The notes beneath the pieces were generated by a model. It had not been told where the DNA came from. It searched no databases and saw only the letters and a program-made list of their open reading frames with translations. Positions 13,967 through 14,827 of a stretch of 14,827 nucleotides of DNA are shown in pieces. Within the stretch, counting starts at the first letter, position 1; each line of letters opens with the position of its first letter. Made by a program: the position numbers and the translations under genes. Origin of the DNA: Phototrophicales bacterium (GTDB lineage Bacteria; Chloroflexota; Anaerolineae; Aggregatilineales; Phototrophicaceae); assembly GCA_002794515.1 (NCBI GenBank), contig PGTJ01000030.1:1-14827 (forward strand), in the 5' to 3' direction.

Positions 13967-14827
13967 GATAACCCCTCTAATTTAAGTGGTAAATTAACCA
14001 CTAAATTCGCCAATCGTTGTTCAGCATAAGCACAATAATCAGGATTGAGTTCATAGCCGATATAATGTCGCCGTAACCGTTTACAAGCCACCGCAGTAGA
14101 CCCCGCTCCCATGAACGGGTCTAATACCACATCCCCCTCTCGTGTGAGCAAGTGCAAAAATTCTTCGACAATTGCGGTCGGATAAATGGCAGGATGTGGA
14201 TTTCCCTTTAGCGATTCAACAGCCGTCTCGATGACATCTCGCTTAATCGGGTTGCCATGCAAGCGGATGATGGTGAAACCATTTTTCTCTAATTGTATTT
14301 GTCTACCGCCCGCTTGCCCGCCAAACGGCTCGGAATGAATACCACGAATTTTCATCCGAAAACCAGCAATTTTGCCTTGTTGAACTTCTTGAATGACCCC
14401 ATATAAGGCTTGTTGGGCATGAGATTTTTGCTCTGGAGATAAATCCGATTGGGCAATCTGTTCAAAATAACCTTTGCCAATATCGCGGTGTCCATTCTTA
14501 GCCGGTTTGCGGGCTGTATGCGAAACCATAAACGCATCAAGGTTATAAAAATAATCATCGGTCTTGACGAAATGAAAAAACGGCTCTGTACTGCTAACCA
14601 AACGGCGCTTGAATTGGCGCGGGGTCGGGTTACGCTTGACCCATGTGACGGCATTAACCAAACGGGCTTGGGGATGTGCATCGGCAACAGCGATAGCAAA
14701 GCGATATGGCACAAGTAGCAAATTGCTATTCTCGTACTTATCGCCCAAATTAAAAATAATGCTCCCACTTGGCTTGATGACGCGCAAACATTCACCAAAC
14801 AAGGTGACTAATTTTTGGATGTAACTA
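13963..14827 (-). CDS. Site-specific DNA methyltransferase, beta class, 5' end outside window
   Basis: The frame is open to the right edge, giving 287 visible residues and the intact C-terminus. The first visible part, CLRVIKPSGSIIFNLGDKY, is the segment that follows the catalytic (D/S)PP(Y/W) motif IV in N4-cytosine/N6-adenine methyltransferases. A variable target-recognition region follows, then VVLDPFMGAGSTAVACKRL, the S-adenosylmethionine motif I, and HYIGYELNPDYCAYAEQRL. Motif IV before the recognition domain and motif I near the C-terminus defines the beta arrangement. Because motif IV itself is cut off, m4C and m6A cannot be told apart. An apparent TTG start at 14802 is not a real start, as family sequence continues upstream of it. 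It should protect the host DNA from the endonuclease encoded directly downstream; the two overlap by 4 bp. GC content is intermediate, about 46% in sampled lines. Confidence 0.88.
   Translation of the reverse strand, partial: SYIQKLVTLFGECLRVIKPSGSIIFNLGDKYENSNLLLVPYRFAIAVADAHPQARLVNAVTWVKRNPTPRQFKRRLVSSTEPFFHFVKTDDYFYNLDAFMVSHTARKPAKNGHRDIGKGYFEQIAQSDLSPEQKSHAQQALYGVIQEVQQGKIAGFRMKIRGIHSEPFGGQAGGRQIQLEKNGFTIIRLHGNPIKRDVIETAVESLKGNPHPAIYPTAIVEEFLHLLTREGDVVLDPFMGAGSTAVACKRLRRHYIGYELNPDYCAYAEQRLANLVVNLPLKLEGLS

Noticed and set aside
14800..14802. TTG at 14802 as the methyltransferase start
   Set aside because: The frame continues to the window edge with family-like sequence, and motif IV must lie further upstream, so the gene is simply cut by the window.

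Overview
The window is about 14.8 kb of bacterial chromosome with moderate GC (mid-50s % in sampled lines of the core genes, about one third in one gene at the right end). The gene set would fit a Chloroflexota-like heterotroph: a short 300-residue 6-phosphogluconate dehydrogenase, a UPF0316 membrane protein, an E1alpha/E1beta/E2 dehydrogenase operon and a small stand-alone TIR protein. This assignment rests on general resemblance only; no rRNA or other marker is present.

Left part (1-3402): the start of an alpha/beta-hydrolase gene runs off the left edge on the minus strand. Divergent from it is a large polytopic membrane protein with GT-C-glycosyltransferase-like features. Facing that gene is a four-helix membrane protein with a Pro/Gly/Tyr/Gln-rich repetitive tail. 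Its reading frame continues past the stop through two further short, coding-looking ORFs, each separated by a single TAG.

Sugar module (3478-8610): two divergent transcription units share a 74-bp control region. Leftward are a family GH1 beta-glycosidase and a probably NAD-dependent 6-phosphogluconate dehydrogenase. Rightward are an FGGY gluconokinase, a UlaG-like metallo-beta-lactamase-fold hydrolase (possible lactonase) and a UPF0316 membrane protein. Read together: a glycoside is cleaved, a lactone may be opened, gluconate is phosphorylated, and 6-phosphogluconate is decarboxylated to ribulose 5-phosphate. The control region has a palindromic -10 box readable in both directions and three ATAACGT repeats 18-19 bp apart, a likely operator.

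Pyruvate dehydrogenase operon (8760-11973): E1alpha, E1beta and E2 are tightly packed and end at a strong intrinsic terminator. No E3 (lpd) gene is present, and the E2 lipoyl domain looks shortened at its N-terminus.

Right part (12082-14827): a TIR-domain protein with its own near-consensus promoter is followed by a cluster of hairpins. Converging on it from the minus strand is an apparent type II restriction-modification pair: a beta-class DNA methyltransferase (5' end cut off by the window) overlapping by 4 bp a PD-(D/E)XK-like endonuclease gene that is conspicuously AT-rich. TIR plus restriction-modification suggests the edge of a defence-related accessory region. No tRNA, rRNA, CRISPR array, transposase or integrase was seen.
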